The position numbers were made by a program, and so were the translations under genes. Positions 45,667 to 58,607 of a stretch of 64,000 nucleotides of DNA are shown one piece after another. The notes beneath the pieces are model-generated. The model was not told the DNA's origin. It saw nothing but the letters and a program-made list of their open reading frames with translations, and did no database searches. This DNA is from Botrytis cinerea B05.10 (lineage: Eukaryota; Ascomycota; Leotiomycetes; Helotiales; Sclerotiniaceae): assembly GCF_000143535.2 (NCBI RefSeq), contig NC_037324.1:62001-126000 (forward strand), in the 5' to 3' direction. Every line of letters starts with the position of its first letter. Position 1 is the first letter of the stretch.

Positions 45667-46937
45667 ATGGCATCTTCAGACTTCCCAACAAGAACCCACA
45701 CCACCACCCGCTCATTTACCTATTCGTACATTCATATCCAGCCCTCATCCCCCTCAAAATCCTATATTCTTTTTCTCCATGGCTTTCCCTCCTCCTCTCG
45801 TGACTGGCGCCATCAAATAACCTATTTCTCCTCGAAAGGTTATGGAATCATTGCTCCTGACCTTCTTGGATTCGGCAACACCTCCAAACCACTCTCAATG
45901 CATTCCTACAAATTCAAAGACATGGCCTCGGACTTATATGAGATTCTTTCCATCCACTCCATTTCTGCATCTCATACAGCAATAGGTGTAGGTCATGATT
46001 GGGGAAGTCCTATGCTTTCACGCATGGTAAATTATTATCCGGAATTATTCAAGAAATTGGTGTTTCTTGATGTGGGATACCAGGCCCCTGATGGACCGGC
46101 TTTCAATTTCGAGACGGTGAAAATGATTAATGCTCAAATCAAGGAGGCGGCTGGATTTGAGATCTTTGGATATTTCTTTTTGATGAATGAGGAGGATGGT
46201 ACAGAGTTGCTGAACAAGAATGTGAGATCTTACGATTATCTTTGATCTCTACCGCGTCAGTTATTCCGAATATAAAATGCTAACATTTGACCAACGTAGC
46301 CCGAATCAGTTATGTCCTTGTATTATAGCCTTGACAGTGAGATAGGCAAAGAGTATATGGGAGCTACTGGCGGTTTTCGTAAATGGCTTGAGGGGGGTAT
46401 GTTAGCTCCTTATCCAGATTTTATAAAGAGTGAGGTGAGTAAAGATCATTCCGTTCATGTTTGTGACAAACCCGTGATGTGAATATCTATACTAACAAGC
46501 ACCTCGCAATCAGGACGTTGAACATTTCAAAAACATGTTCTCGCCCAAAAACGGTGGATTTGGCGGTGCAAAAAATTGGTATACTATGCAGCTTCATGGG
46601 ATTAACGAAGGTGATGATAAAGGTACTATCGCCTTTTTCTTCTTTCTATCCTTCCCCTCTCCCTTCCTTTCCTTTTATCCCTCTGTATTATCTCTCAAAT
46701 CATAACTAAGACTAAATTCCCCACCCAGCAATCACCAAAGAACGTACAATCGTTCACCAACCAACTCTCCTCATAACGTCTACCAATTTTATCAGCTCTG
46801 GCGCCGATTTTCCTTCGCAAATGAGACCTTATATTCCAAATTTTAGAGTTGAGAGATGGGAATGTGGTCATTGGATTCAGCTTGAAAAGAGTGATGAGAC
46901 AAACGCACTTTTGGGGGAGTTCTTTGAGGAGAATTAA
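45667..46937 (+). CDS. Epoxide hydrolase, alpha/beta-hydrolase fold
   Basis: Four exons: 45667-46221, 46300-46434, 46514-46622 and 46729-46937, giving 335 residues. The oxyanion-hole motif is HGFP (38-41), followed by WRHQITYFSSKGYGIIAPDL. The nucleophile motif is GHDWGS (Asp111), the mark of epoxide hydrolases and haloalkane dehalogenases rather than serine esterases. The catalytic His fits CGHW near residue 314. The cap has the WYTMQLHG segment with a Tyr that can polarise the epoxide. It opens epoxides with water to diols, in detoxification or in catabolism of lipids and aromatics; no signal peptide or membrane anchor. It follows the Zn2Cys6 gene on the same strand and may be under its control. 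Confidence 0.9.
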
Positions 46938-47834
46938 CCAAAGAAGGAGACGGATAGAGTGCGGTACATAAATTCGATGGCGGAGGGATTTTGGTCAGAT
47001 GATATGATTCCAATTCTTCACATTGAAGTTGATAAATGTCAACAATAGGAGTAAACGAAATTATTGAAAAGGTTCATATCGTAAAAATGGAATTGTATTC
47101 TAGATCCTGCACTGCCATCTCCTTTTGTTTGATACCATTAGAAATGACGAATAGCTGATCTAAAGTCTTGATACAAACTGTTCAGCCCAATCTCAATTAG
47201 CCAAAGGCACGAACGAGAGCCAGAAAACTCAAGGCATGTTCTTTCTTTTTGCCGAGTTCTAGTTCCATTATATGGGAAATCTAAATCTAACACTCCCACT
47301 ATAAGAATTGTGCTAAAATTAATACTGTATGAGTTATGACTCGCTCACTCCCTTGCTCGCTTTAATTGCTAAATAAATTATTGTGACATGGGAAATGCAT
47401 TATTTGAAAGCATATATACAACGAGGTATTGGTATTAGTGTGAGTTTCTGTGCCTGGTTGGTATGTCACATAATATGAATGTGTGATATGTTTGTTGACT
47501 TGCTTCAAGCCGATTCGTGTGTAAGGGTCCCTTTTGTTGTGTCCCGAAGCTTGTTTCGGGATGATTGAATGTTTTGAGATTCGGTATGTATGCATCTTTG
47601 GTATTGAGGGTCTCGCGCACTTGAGATAACCAGCAGCTTAACATTGGTCATGTTGTGATTCTTCCCTCCGGTTTTAAATCTTTGTTCAATCGAACGGTGT
47701 AGGAATTTTCAGAGGGATCCAGAATCAAGAGAGATTTGACTTTCTTGTGGTGCCTGCTTTAAGCCGCAGTTCACTTCTCATAAGACTTTATTTTTGCTTC
47801 ATTTATGCTCTCTGTAGCTTACTTTGAGCATCAT
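46938..47834. other. Intergenic, convergent 3' ends
   Basis: No coding pattern seen. Confidence 0.45.
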
Positions 47835-49407
47835 TCAGGGATGATAATAAGTCTCATGCCGTACCTCATCAGCGTCTGCCTTCCCATCCCTCATCTCTGT
47901 CTTTTTGAACATTGCTTGTAAGGGACTCATTGGTAATGGCCATTCGACTTCCTCGACTATCTCGTCTTCATCATTCTCCTCCTCCTCATCTCTTTCTCTA
48001 TTGGCATTCCCTTCGGGTAAAATTATCCGCGGTAGGTTCAATATCCCTATATTCGTCTCTCTCCTTTCATATCTTTGTTCGCCTGAACCCTCAGACCCCG
48101 TCGAACCCAATGGCAATGCAGGACTCGCTGCCCTTTTCCTCTTCGTCTTGAAACTCTTCCCAATCGGTGTTAGCAGTTCACTCCCCACCGGTTCCCTAGC
48201 CGGTAATTCCACTGGCGCCATTATTTCCCTCCCTTGCAACTCCCTCATCTCCATACTCTCCCCGTGCAATTGCGCTTTTCCCCCGGTCCCTGAGTATACA
48301 TCACCATAACTATTATGACTACTCGTACTTGCCGGGCTATTAAGCCCGCCGAACTCTTTATATAGTTCTATATCAATTGGGATATGGCGTGAGCGGAGAA
48401 GTTGCTGTTGAAAGAGAAATTCGCGATGTTGTTTGCGACGAGTGAAAAAAATTACTATAAACACGGTGGACATGCCGAGGAGTGAGCCGATTACGGGGCC
48501 TATTATCCAAGTTTTGTTTAAAGGGGCCGTGGAGCTAGCAGTCGTCAGAGGAATAGTTGAATTGAAAGTACCGTTGGTCTCGGAGTTCGTGGTTGGAGCC
48601 GTTGGGGTAGGACTTAATGTTGATGTGGAATTTAAGGTTGGAGTTGATGAAATGGAGGTTATGGAGATCCTGGAATGTGATGATGCTTTCATGGCAGATA
48701 TCGATGCTGTTTCCAAAATTAGAATGATGCATTTATCAAGATTACTTTAGGCTGAAAAGAGAACATAGTTCAATACCTTCAGAGAGCGCACTGAAATAAG
48801 CACTTGCCCAAGTAGCTGTACTTAAAACCGTTGTCCAATCCCCTGAATCGCTCATCAAACCCTCAGTCCAACTACTAGCAGGCGTTGTCACCAAATTAAC
48901 TAGTCCAGTGGTAGTCGAAGAACTCGTCTTTGTTGCTGTCGCTCCAGAAGTCGTAGAAGATCCATTTCCAACTATCCGTGAATGCAGAGCTGTTAAGTTT
49001 GAAGCTTGCAATGCGTACTGCTGGACTTCCTCTCCTCCTGGCGTGTTGATACATTTATTCAATTGCGCGGAGATGAGAGGTATTATCTCTTGTTGATCGG
49101 TACTGACGTCTGGATTTTCAATCGAATAGGTCAACACGCAAGTTTGACAGTTTCCACAGCTGGTGATGAAGGCTGAATTTTCTGCACAGGACGTCGTGCT
49201 ATTAAATGCTAATGCTTCAATTCTGCATGTCGCTGCATGAATATTAGCTTTGTGACCCTCTCCACTCCAATGCTATCTTGATCTGTTTACAGTATCTGAT
49301 AATAGTAAATCAAACTTACGGCAGTCAGGAGAACAATATGATGAAGGTAACACCATCACAGATTGTCTTACTGCCAGAGCTGCGGCAATGAATCGAGGAA
49401 GATGCAT
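47835..49407 (-). CDS. Type I membrane glycoprotein, unknown function
   Basis: Exons 49407-49320, 49232-48777 and 48706-47835 give 471 residues. A hydrophobic start (MHLPRFIAAALAV) suggests a signal peptide. The luminal/outer part has a cysteine cluster (YCSPDC, TCRIEA, SCGNCQTC, KCINTPGG), then Ser/Thr-rich sequence with several N-glycosylation sequons. One membrane helix (WIIGPVIGSLLGMSTVFIVIFF) is followed by TRRKQ as stop-transfer. The cytoplasmic tail of about 200 residues has a PLPM..MFKKTEMRDG end and a very acidic stretch (EEENDEDEIVEEVE). The layout resembles fungal wall-sensor or Wsc/Mid2-like proteins, but the cysteine pattern is not WSC, so function stays open. Confidence 0.78.
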
Positions 49408-51668
49408 ATCTTCTTCTCTCCTCTCCAATACCAAAACCCAAAAGACAAAAGCCAAATTCAAAATCGTCACATGCCCAATGTCTTACGATGCACTTTGTCT
49501 TGAAAATGCATTTTATTTCCTGGTTGAGGCTGAAATTGTGGTTCACTAATAACGAGAGAAAGGTCTGTGGAGTTGGAGGACATCAAAGCTTAGATGAAAG
49601 GACTACCATCAGCCTTAGATTACAAAGAAAAAGATACAACATATAGGCATACATGCTCTGCATATCATTAAATCAAACAGGATGTGTGTTATGCGTTTTA
49701 CTTTCGACCTGCAGGCATGGAGTAGGCATCCAACTTTTTGAATATGTATGTACTGGGGTCTCGAAGTGTATCTACTAGGGAATCTCAAAACGATCTCGCA
49801 AAAGATGCCCAGAAAAACGACAAGAAGGGTAAAGGGTGAAGCTTCTGGGAAACATCCTGACAGACTATCCTGCCCGAAAATCTGGACGAGCATGGGGATG
49901 CATTCAGCAGATCCTAGACATAGTTGGTTACTATTGCCCCTCTTAGTCATTGATCCCTCCAAAGGCAGTAAAAATACCGGAAACTGGCAAGTTACACAAA
50001 GCTGTTGCATGTAAAAGAAAGTTAAAATCCTACTTTCAATGATCCTAATTATCTGACATTTTTTTTAAGAATTCTTCGGGGGCCGACTACCACTTCGCCG
50101 GCCCACAGGAGTAGAACCTCAGACGAGTAGGGGCTGCACCTCGTAGATATATTATCCAAACGAAATGCCCGAGCAATTGGAGAGCTATTATTGGATGATA
50201 TCTGCCCCCCTGTCCAACTCCACCAAAAAAGCATGATTGATACTGCTTCAAACAAGCATAGTTCGCTTCTAGATCCTACCAACCCCAGAATTAGTCAATT
50301 GAGGCTTGAATTGACGACGCCTTTTCAGCTATTCTGTTCGAAGCCACTGGTTCGACTTGGCATCAGAAAATGATCTTTAGGTACGAGTGTCTCCTGGAGA
50401 AAAGACGATAAACAACCTGGTGTTTTATGCGGTCCAATTACGCTTGAAAAATTGTTTGAGCGGAGAATTCTTTTGGGAATGTCAGAATTAGAGCTTCGGA
50501 GAAATTGTTTGAAAGAGGAATAGGTTCGGCATCAGCGTTGAGGTGATGCTCGGTTGGAGCTCAGACACATGGTTGCAAGGATTAATTCCCATGTATGCAA
50601 CATAAAACATTTATTTCAAGAAGAGATAGCGATTGATTGAGTTGTATCGGGCCAGTCGTTCATCTCTCAACCCCCCTTTCAGAACGTTTAGAAGTTCTAG
50701 GCTACATTGAAGTTAGAGAAAACTGTACAACTTTGAATATTTGCATGTCTTTGGGGTTTGGAGTTTCTATGAATCGAACCTAAGGCTCGCCGTTGTTGAA
50801 CCTACTCTGGGTACGACCATTTGTCTTGGGGGCCATATTGAAAGAATCACACAAAGTTCTCACGTTAGGACTTTCCCTGTGCGGTTGTTGTCCCCCTATC
50901 CAATCCCATTCGATGATCTGATCCATTTCAGTGCCCGGTATTTGCAAATGTCTTCCTTCTCGACGCATACACCTCAATCCTATAACGCCGCGTGATATGA
51001 AGAACCTACTCAGTGCCCAGATGGAAGAATAGACCCGGATTCCTTTCGCAATAGTTATTGATGATTGCCACCTAACATCCACTGCTACTCACACTCATAC
51101 AAGTCTCGTAAATCCCATGATATCTATGAGGTTACACTGAAACACAGGCTGCACTATTATCTTGATGCTGATTTGACAATAAGGGTATCTGATGCTAACA
51201 AATATCTCCCACCCTGAGCAAAACTTCGTTCTACCCCGTTCAGTTTTCTATGCAATGAGTTGCAACATTCTATTGTATCTTATCAGTTGTTCTCGTGATT
51301 ATAGTGAAGCCTCAAGGTACAATTATGCTGGTAGAAAAGCATAATATCAGATGAGGAGATAAATCTTGGCAGATGCACGCATGCTTATGGTACATGGGCA
51401 TAGTTTGTGTGTTGTCTGGCTCCTACAGATTTTTCCAATATAACCAATGGCCGATGCTAATTAATATGGTTGGTTGCACCAGGTCTTAGCTTCGTTCAGT
51501 CTATTGAATATCGGCCTTCTATCTCTTCTCTTTGCGATTAAGTATGTGCTTTATCTTTTTTTTTCTGATACATCTCCGAAGATTTGAAGCAATAGAAGAA
51601 TGAACCAAGACTCTAGCTGAAAGTCTATGTACTAATATGAATCCAAGAGCATCGCGAGCTTGATAAGT
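49408..51668. other. Long intergenic stretch, no gene seen
   Basis: About 2.3 kb. Several frames of 60-130 codons overlap on both strands (for example 50010-49615, minus) without family or splice evidence. No repeat ends were found. Confidence 0.4.
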
Positions 51669-53435
51669 CTACAAGGCATAGACAAACTCGTGATTTTCCT
51701 TATCCGTCAAATCGAGAAACTCTTGTTTATCCAGCTTTTTGTAACCTGGCGCGGCTCTAATAGCTTCATTCTTCTTGTTCATCCTGTTGTAGTACCAAGA
51801 AATGAAAGCCACATCCAGGGCACAGACCCCATAACATACGATGATGGTTATTTCCGCTGGTTTATATCGTGGCGCATCTGATGGTCTGAATACTTGAGGG
51901 CCGATTATATTTCCTACACAATAAGCAACCAAATAAAGGGCTGCAACTGTTGTTTTTTTGGTGTAACCTGCGACATTACTCGATATCATGGAGAGAAGTG
52001 CAGTGAATGGTGTTGGTGAAGCTTGTGTTAGGTAATAGCCCGCCAAACGACCACTGTCGTTGGACAAAGGGAGAGCAACTATAAGTATCATGCCTAGCAT
52101 CGCTATCAAGAGACCAGATATGGAGATCAGAAGTCTGTGTCCATATTTATCTCCAAGATAACCACATAAAATGAGGGCTATAACTTCGACAGCACCGCCC
52201 GGAGTTCCATAAAGAAGTGATTCATCAGGAGTGTAACCAAATGAGACGATAAGTTGGGAAAAGAAGTTGGAAATTCCACCTATATTTTGTCAGTTTTCAA
52301 TGACTGACCGAATAAGAGCCGACGTTAGGATCCTTCTTACCATTAGGAATATCTGCTACTAATCCATAAAATACGAACGCCCAAGTTACCGGATCGGCAA
52401 GAGCTTCCTTCAATTGATACATTTTAAAGTGTTTATTGCCCACACCTTGCTGGTTCTTTCTGATACGCTCGACAGCCATAAGTCTTTCTTGTGGAGTAAG
52501 GAACTTGGCATTCAACTGATTATCCGGCATGAAATATAGAAATATGCAACCGATGGCTACTGTCAACAGACCAATGGCCAAGAACACAATCTTCCACGAA
52601 GCAATGGTAGATCCGTGTTTTTTAACACCAACTGAGATGCCGTAAGCTACGAGACCACCAAATATTTGAGCGAACCCATTGAAACTGAACCATATTCCAG
52701 TTCTTAGGCCTTGCTCTTTTTGCGTATACCACTGGGATGTAAAAAGAGTAAAGCCAGGAGTTACTGCAGCCTCGAAAACTCCCAGAAAGAAGCGCACAGC
52801 CACGGCGCCCGCAAAATTGCTTGTCGCGGCCATGCAACACAGAGTCCCACCCCAAGCTATGATATTGAACGATGACCATTTAGCGAGTGGCAATCTCTGT
52901 AGTAAAAGATTGGTGGGATACTCCCAGACCAAGTAGCCGATGTAGAACATTGATCTGTACAATAAATCAATCAACAGATTTCTAAAAGGGATGAATACCG
53001 AACTCAGAACGCTCTTACCCTAGCCATTGATAATTATCACCCTTAAGATCAAGTGAGGTTTTCATCCCCATAATGCTCGCATAGGAAAGTGTGGTCTTGT
53101 CGAGATAGTTGAGCCCATACACAACACAGAGCATCTATGAAGATATCGTCAGTACACCCACGAGGATCATCCGACAAGAGACATACCGGCATCAAATTCC
53201 AATCAATTTTTCTCAACAATTTCTTTTCCATCTCTGGCGTCATGACAATAACTTCGCCATCGTGTCCAGCAAAGGCTTTAAGCGCTTCATCGCCGTCATT
53301 TGGATCAGCATGCTTGAATATGGGATCCTGCAATTCCCCTTCACCCAAGGTAACATTTCGCTCTAAGTCCTGTGACTTCTTCTTAATATCATCAGAGTCG
53401 GTGTATTGATGCTTTTCATCGATTGGGTCCGCCAT
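51669..53435 (-). CDS. MFS permease, Dal5-like anion:cation symporter
   Basis: Four exons: 53435-53187, 53134-53019, 52954-52341 and 52279-51669, giving 529 residues. A long acidic cytosolic N-terminus is followed by LCVVYGLNYLDKTTLSYASI (helix 1 and the family loop), YLVWEYPTNLLLQRLPLAKW, FFLGVFEAAVTPGFTLFTSQ and NVAGYTKKTTVAALYLVAYC, all typical of the allantoate permease group, with 12 helices expected. It should bring an organic anion across the plasma membrane. It is a second member of the same family as the permease at 13.6 kb but not a close copy. It lies beyond the cyclase/regulator/epoxide hydrolase group and could supply its substrate. Confidence 0.9.
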
Positions 53436-54129
53436 AGTGTAGACGATAACTTTGACAGGCAGTCACTCACACACCGGCTGCCCCGAGTAAATAAAGGATC
53501 AATAATTACTAGTGCTGAGCCAACGAAAGAAGCGTATGATCAAGGATGATGTTGACGAGTGCAAGATACAGCTGGAACAGTGTAATAATGTATGATGATG
53601 ATGATTTCACTGAATGATCAACGAAGAAATGAAGGGATCACAGACATCACCGTGATAGAACTGCAGTACAAATACTGGGCTGCAGTAACGTCGGACATGC
53701 ATGTGTGAGGTAGATGCTATCTGAGGATCATCACTAGTCCACAAAATCGACCATGAATGGAAGCGTTATCGTCACTCTGCCTCCTCTCGCGCCCCCATGT
53801 TTGAAGATACTCGATACAGTTTGATAATGCGTTGGTAGTGTGTGCTTCTCGGATCATTTCTTATCAATCCCTATCAGTTCTTCTCCATCATTTAGGAGGG
53901 GTAAGAGATATGAAATGAGGGGGAACATCGGGTTTGAGGAACATTGGACACAATTGGAGAAAAGATTCGAAACGCATACCAAAGAGGAAATAATCTTCGT
54001 CGTAGATAAATTAAAAGGGAAGGTTACATTTGGAATCCACCGGCAGATGATAAGCTTTGAACTTTGACTTTCGACGTTCATTACCTCATTATCTCAATAG
54101 AGTCTAGAACTAATCACCTGATATGTCGG
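53436..54129. other. Permease promoter region
   Basis: A (GAT)n microsatellite lies near 53591-53606 and scattered GATA cores are present. No gene. Confidence 0.4.
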
Positions 54130-54710
54130 ATGGATAAGAAGGCACGTGATCGGGTTATCTACCTTGGCAACTCCGCTCGCTCAGTTGCTTTCACAAACAA
54201 GCTCACCTCAAGACCTACTCGCCTACTGTACAGAGTCGATACCAAACAACAACTTGAGATCTGGATGGATGAATGTGAAAGCAACTGCTATTCACTCTAA
54301 CAACAACATGAGATTGTCGCAATCGAAATGATTCGACATGATGCCCAGCTTGTCCACTATCGCAAGCCAACGATCATTTGCTACGAACACATCCCTCGAG
54401 TGAATACTCATAGTATGAATTGAAGCTGATTACGAAGAGCTCTATGAGCGTGAGCACAGCACGACAGATGTAGCAAAAAGGATCGGAGTAGAATTCAATT
54501 ACAAATTCGATTGTGAAAAGAGAAAGGCATGTGATTCGGAACCTTATCGACGTTCACGGTTAGCATCCGTTCGCCCCTCGATAGGATTTTGTTCTGCAAT
54601 TCAATGACGACCTCGACGTCAATAATAACACATTGTCAGTTGACCTGACAGTAGAGAAATATACCGCCGTGCCGGACTTGAGTTCTGACTTTCCGAAGAG
54701 GCTCACCTAG
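54130..54710 (+). pseudogene. Coding-like relic of an unknown gene
   Basis: From ATG at 54130 the reading MDKKARDRVIYLGNSARSVA continues coding-like to TAA at 54298-54300. The same frame goes on with EIVAIEMIRHDAQLVHYRKP; a shifted frame continues with DYEELYEREHSTTDVAKRIG; and a third ends DLTVEKYTAVPDLSSDFPKR and TAG at 54710. Alternating open frames with charged, protein-like content suggest one gene broken by indels or a multi-exon gene whose introns I could not place. No family recognised. Confidence 0.3.
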
Positions 54711-56824
54711 AAAGTCATCCGTTTGACGATCTGCAGAACATCCTTCCCACTTGAAATCTCCGGCGCAGCCAGACTGGAAATTTAACTGGAAATTATACTA
54801 GAACTGCTACTAGGAGTACAAGAAATACACCTGCAAGTCGAGGGTTCTCACACAAGTACGAGAGTTTGAGATGTGTGTATAAGGGCATCTGGGACAATAT
54901 GTGAGTGGTAGAAGGTAGATGTGTATCAAAACACCCAACGCCATCAGACCCTCGACATTCAAACATTCGCCTTACTACAAACAATGGCTCGAGAGTCTCT
55001 TCCAACAAAAGCATCTCAAAAGAAGTATGGGATTTCAGCACAGTTGACTGTCCAGGAGGAGGGCGGTAAGCAAACAATGGGCGCGTTGATTCACATCTGG
55101 GCCGAATTTTGGCATCGAAGGAATTGCAAATTCTGGAAACATTCGAATTTATTAATTCAGTATATTGGTAGCAGTCTATCATCCTGGCGAAAATATGCAA
55201 GTTAGGGAATGACATGCTAGATTTAAGTTTACCAAAAGGACCCGTCATTTTTGATAGTGCTGACGTGATTTTTAAGATGACACCACGTACATTTTCCTTC
55301 CCAGCGTCAATAGCCAATGGATCCTACGAACTTGCGTATCAATGTCCAATTGCATAGTAGCAATGGTCTACTTATTAGTTGCGGAATTCCGCGCCAGGGG
55401 TCATATCTAACGAATCTTGAGCAATCAGCCCTTCGAGTGGAGAGTATGATGCCTATTTTACGTTATATTCACCGTGTTTAAAATTCAGTAATTCAATCTT
55501 GAAAGCCATTGGTTTCTTTTTATCATCAATTATATACAAGGACAACACAATCACCCCCATTTTAGCCCCCTTTCGCTGTCCATGAAATTATACCACCCGT
55601 CCCCCTGCATACTCTCACAACGAGCCGCAGAAATCCATCTACACAGTCAGCAACAATAAATGGAGTCAGCACACGTATCAACTACATACGAAGCTACTGG
55701 TACATATGGTGTAAAATATGATTACGCTAAAGTTTGGCGTTTGATTGTTTGAAAATATCAGCAATAACGATGAATCAAGGTGCCGGTAGAAGAATCAAGG
55801 CCTTGTGCTGGATATTATGCAGATGAGATATCCAATTGAGGATAGGGCCGCCGCCGAATATGTGTATCGCAGCCATTGGAAGTATGAATACAAGACGATA
55901 TCCCTCACACGCGTGCTAACGAGACTCTAATAGTTATCTTTTGTGGATCTGCTTCTGATATCAATTTCAGCCCTACTCGGCTCCAGCGAAATTACCGCTA
56001 GTAATGGAAGTTGTATCGTAAATGGACAAGTGCTATTCCTTTAGCTAAACTTGGATACGTAGCCGCTCTCTGCTGAGAAATCATTTCTTCATTCCAGCTT
56101 TGCTTAATTATTACTCTCTTTTTACTTAATCTTTCCGCCGAGTTCCTCCGCATCTCGGATATAGCCCAAAATCCGGTTGAAAATCTTCCTATTTCTCTAC
56201 TTGTGGCTTTTGTTCTAAAATCCGGTATCACCTTCGGCCTAACATTTTATCCGCATGGACTATTCCCAGTCTATGAAGTCCGACCAGTTGGGTCGATTAA
56301 AAATTTGATATCGATTGCTTTCCTTCGTTCATAGTAGGTCAGTATACATGGCCTTGCGGGCCTATCACTTCCAGTGTAAGCACTATAAATCAACCCTTGA
56401 TCTTTCACGGCTATCAATATCATGTTTAGATGGCAACTGGCTCGCCTTCCAAACTATTATGGAGAAAAGAACATCGATTTTGACGCTGCGTAGACGCTTC
56501 TTGGAACTCTCATTGAAACTAAGAGTCATACCGACTAAAAAGGTAAAGCTTTTCTCATGAATCTCACGGCTTATGAAGCACAGTTAAGTAGCTTTTTCTT
56601 CATTGTCCAACCCTTGTCTCCCAGAATGAAGCATGCCTCTCGGCTCCCTTAGAACTTTATATATTGTGTGACCATCTCCATGTTTAAGGTTTGAGCACTA
56701 CAGCAGGTGGTTTTCAACATAGTTTCGAAAGATCTCTTTAGCTTTTCAACTGAAAAGTGAGTTATATTCCATTTCCAAATACATGAAGATGTATTGGACT
56801 GACATGCTCAGATAGATTCACACA
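54711..56824. other. Long intergenic stretch, no gene called
   Basis: Short coding-like pieces (for example MESAHVSTTYEATG from 55660, with a good start context) cannot be joined with confidence. The right end is the promoter of the DHA2 transporter. Confidence 0.35.
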
Positions 56825-58607
56825 ATGTCGGATCCTATATCAGAGAAACTTGCAGAAACTTCTGCTGCTTCAGCGAAATCTCTAAATGTTCCACCCAACC
56901 AAACGGGCATCTCCTCTGAAATGGCATCCATCTCGGAGATTGATCAGGAGAAAGCACAAGTCAAGCAAACTGAGGATGCTTCCCCAGTACGAGATATTAC
57001 AGGTTGGAGATGGGCTTTGGTGGTTGCTGCAATACTCTCCTCTACTTTTCTCTTCGCCCTCGATAACACCATCGTGGCAGATGTCCAAGCTGATATCGTC
57101 GTTACCTTCAATGATGTTAGTAAGCTTTCTTGGCTTAGTGTGGGCTTCCTCATTGGCGCAGCCAGTACAAACTTAGTATGGGGAAAGATCTTCGGTCAGT
57201 TTAATGCGAAATGGACATATATCATTTCGATCATTATCTTCGAGGCTGGCTCCGCGTTGTGCGGTGGTGCTCCCAATATGCCTGCTTTAATTGTTGGACG
57301 GGCACTCTGTGGGTTCGGTGGTAGCGGTGCGTATGTGGGTGTCATGACACTGCTCGCTGCTTCTACAACTATTCACGAGAGACCACTTTATATTGGAGGT
57401 ACTGGAATGACTTGGGGTTTAGGCACTGTAATTGGTCCGATTATTGGAGGTAGGTTCATGCACATCCTTTCAACGATTGATGTGAGCAGCTCTAGAACAG
57501 TATACTAATAATATCAAAGGTGCATTCGTAGATTCCTCTGCAGGATGGCGTTGGGCTTTTTATATCAACCTTTGCATTGGCGCAGCTTGCGCTCCCGTCT
57601 ATCTATTTCTCCTTCCAAACTATGATCCTCGCCCTGGTGTTCCACTCCTCCATCGCGCAAAAGAGGTTGATTACCTCGGTGGCATACTTATCATTGGAGC
57701 CTTCGTCTCTGGTGTCATGGCTGTCTCATTCGGTGGTGTAACTTATCCCTGGAACTCTGGAAAGATCATCGGGTTGTTCGTATGCTCGGGTATCTTGTTC
57801 ATCATCTTCGGCCTCCAACAAGTCTTTACTATCTTTACCACGACCAGCCGCAGAATCTTCCCTATCGAATTTTTAAAGAGCAGAACAATGCTTATTCTTT
57901 TCGCTATGACATCTGCCGGAGGAACCGCCATCTTCATTCCTATCTATATGATTCCAATCTTCTTCCAATTTACCCGTAACGATTCAGCTCTCGAAGCAGG
58001 CGTCCGTCTGCTGCCATTCATCCTCCTGATGATCTTCGCCGTCATATCAAACGGTGCAATCCTTTCCGCATACGGTTACTACATGCCATGGTACACCGCA
58101 GGCGGAGTCCTCGTCCTCATCGGCGGATCTCTCATGTTCGCCGACGTCACCCCCGAAACCTCTATCGCCAAAATCTACGGCTTCACCATCCTTATCGGAT
58201 TCGGCGTCGGTCTATTTGCTCAAGCCTCCTTCTCCGTTGCCCAAGCCGTTGTTGCCGAAGAACTCGTCTCTTCGGCCGTCGGCTTCATCACCTGCGCACA
58301 AGTAGGTGGTGTAACCATCGCTCTCGCAATTGCCAATTCCGTCTTCCTGAATGGAAGTCAGGAGAAAATCCAAGCTATTCTGCCAGATTTACCAGCTGCG
58401 GAAATTCAGCAGGCGATTGCAGGGGCGGGTAGTGAATTTGTGAAGAATTTGACAGAGATACAGCAAAAGGAGGTCATTCAGGCGATTGTAGAGAGTATGA
58501 GTAAGACTTATGCTATGGTTATCACGGCGGGAGCGTTGGCTGTGGTGTTGAGTTTGTTGATGAAGAGGGAAAAGCTTTTTATGAGTGCAGCTATGGGTGG
58601 TGCTTAG
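56825..58607 (+). CDS. DHA2-type (14-helix) MFS drug efflux transporter
   Basis: Exons 56825-57449 and 57520-58607 give 570 residues. After a polar N-terminus of about 60 residues come WRWALVVAAILSSTFLFALD, with the NTIVADVQADI block of motif D1. KLSWLSVGFLIGAASTNLVW, GRALCGFGGSGAYVGVMTLL and the antiporter motif C region GLGTVIGPIIGG follow, the last split by the intron. The C-terminal half repeats eight further helices, as expected for a 14-helix DHA2/Tri12/Aft-type exporter. It exports toxic or own secondary metabolites with proton exchange at the plasma membrane. No metabolite gene lies next to it, so general efflux is as likely as cluster-bound export. Confidence 0.92.

Noticed and set aside
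50750..50790. GGTTCGATTC on the minus strand, resembling a tRNA T-arm
   Set aside because: The bases around the loop do not pair and no acceptor or anticodon stem can be built.
58054..58432. Arg/Ser/Pro-rich frames of 83-114 codons inside the DHA2 transporter
   Set aside because: Shadow frames of a GC-rich coding exon; no independent signal.
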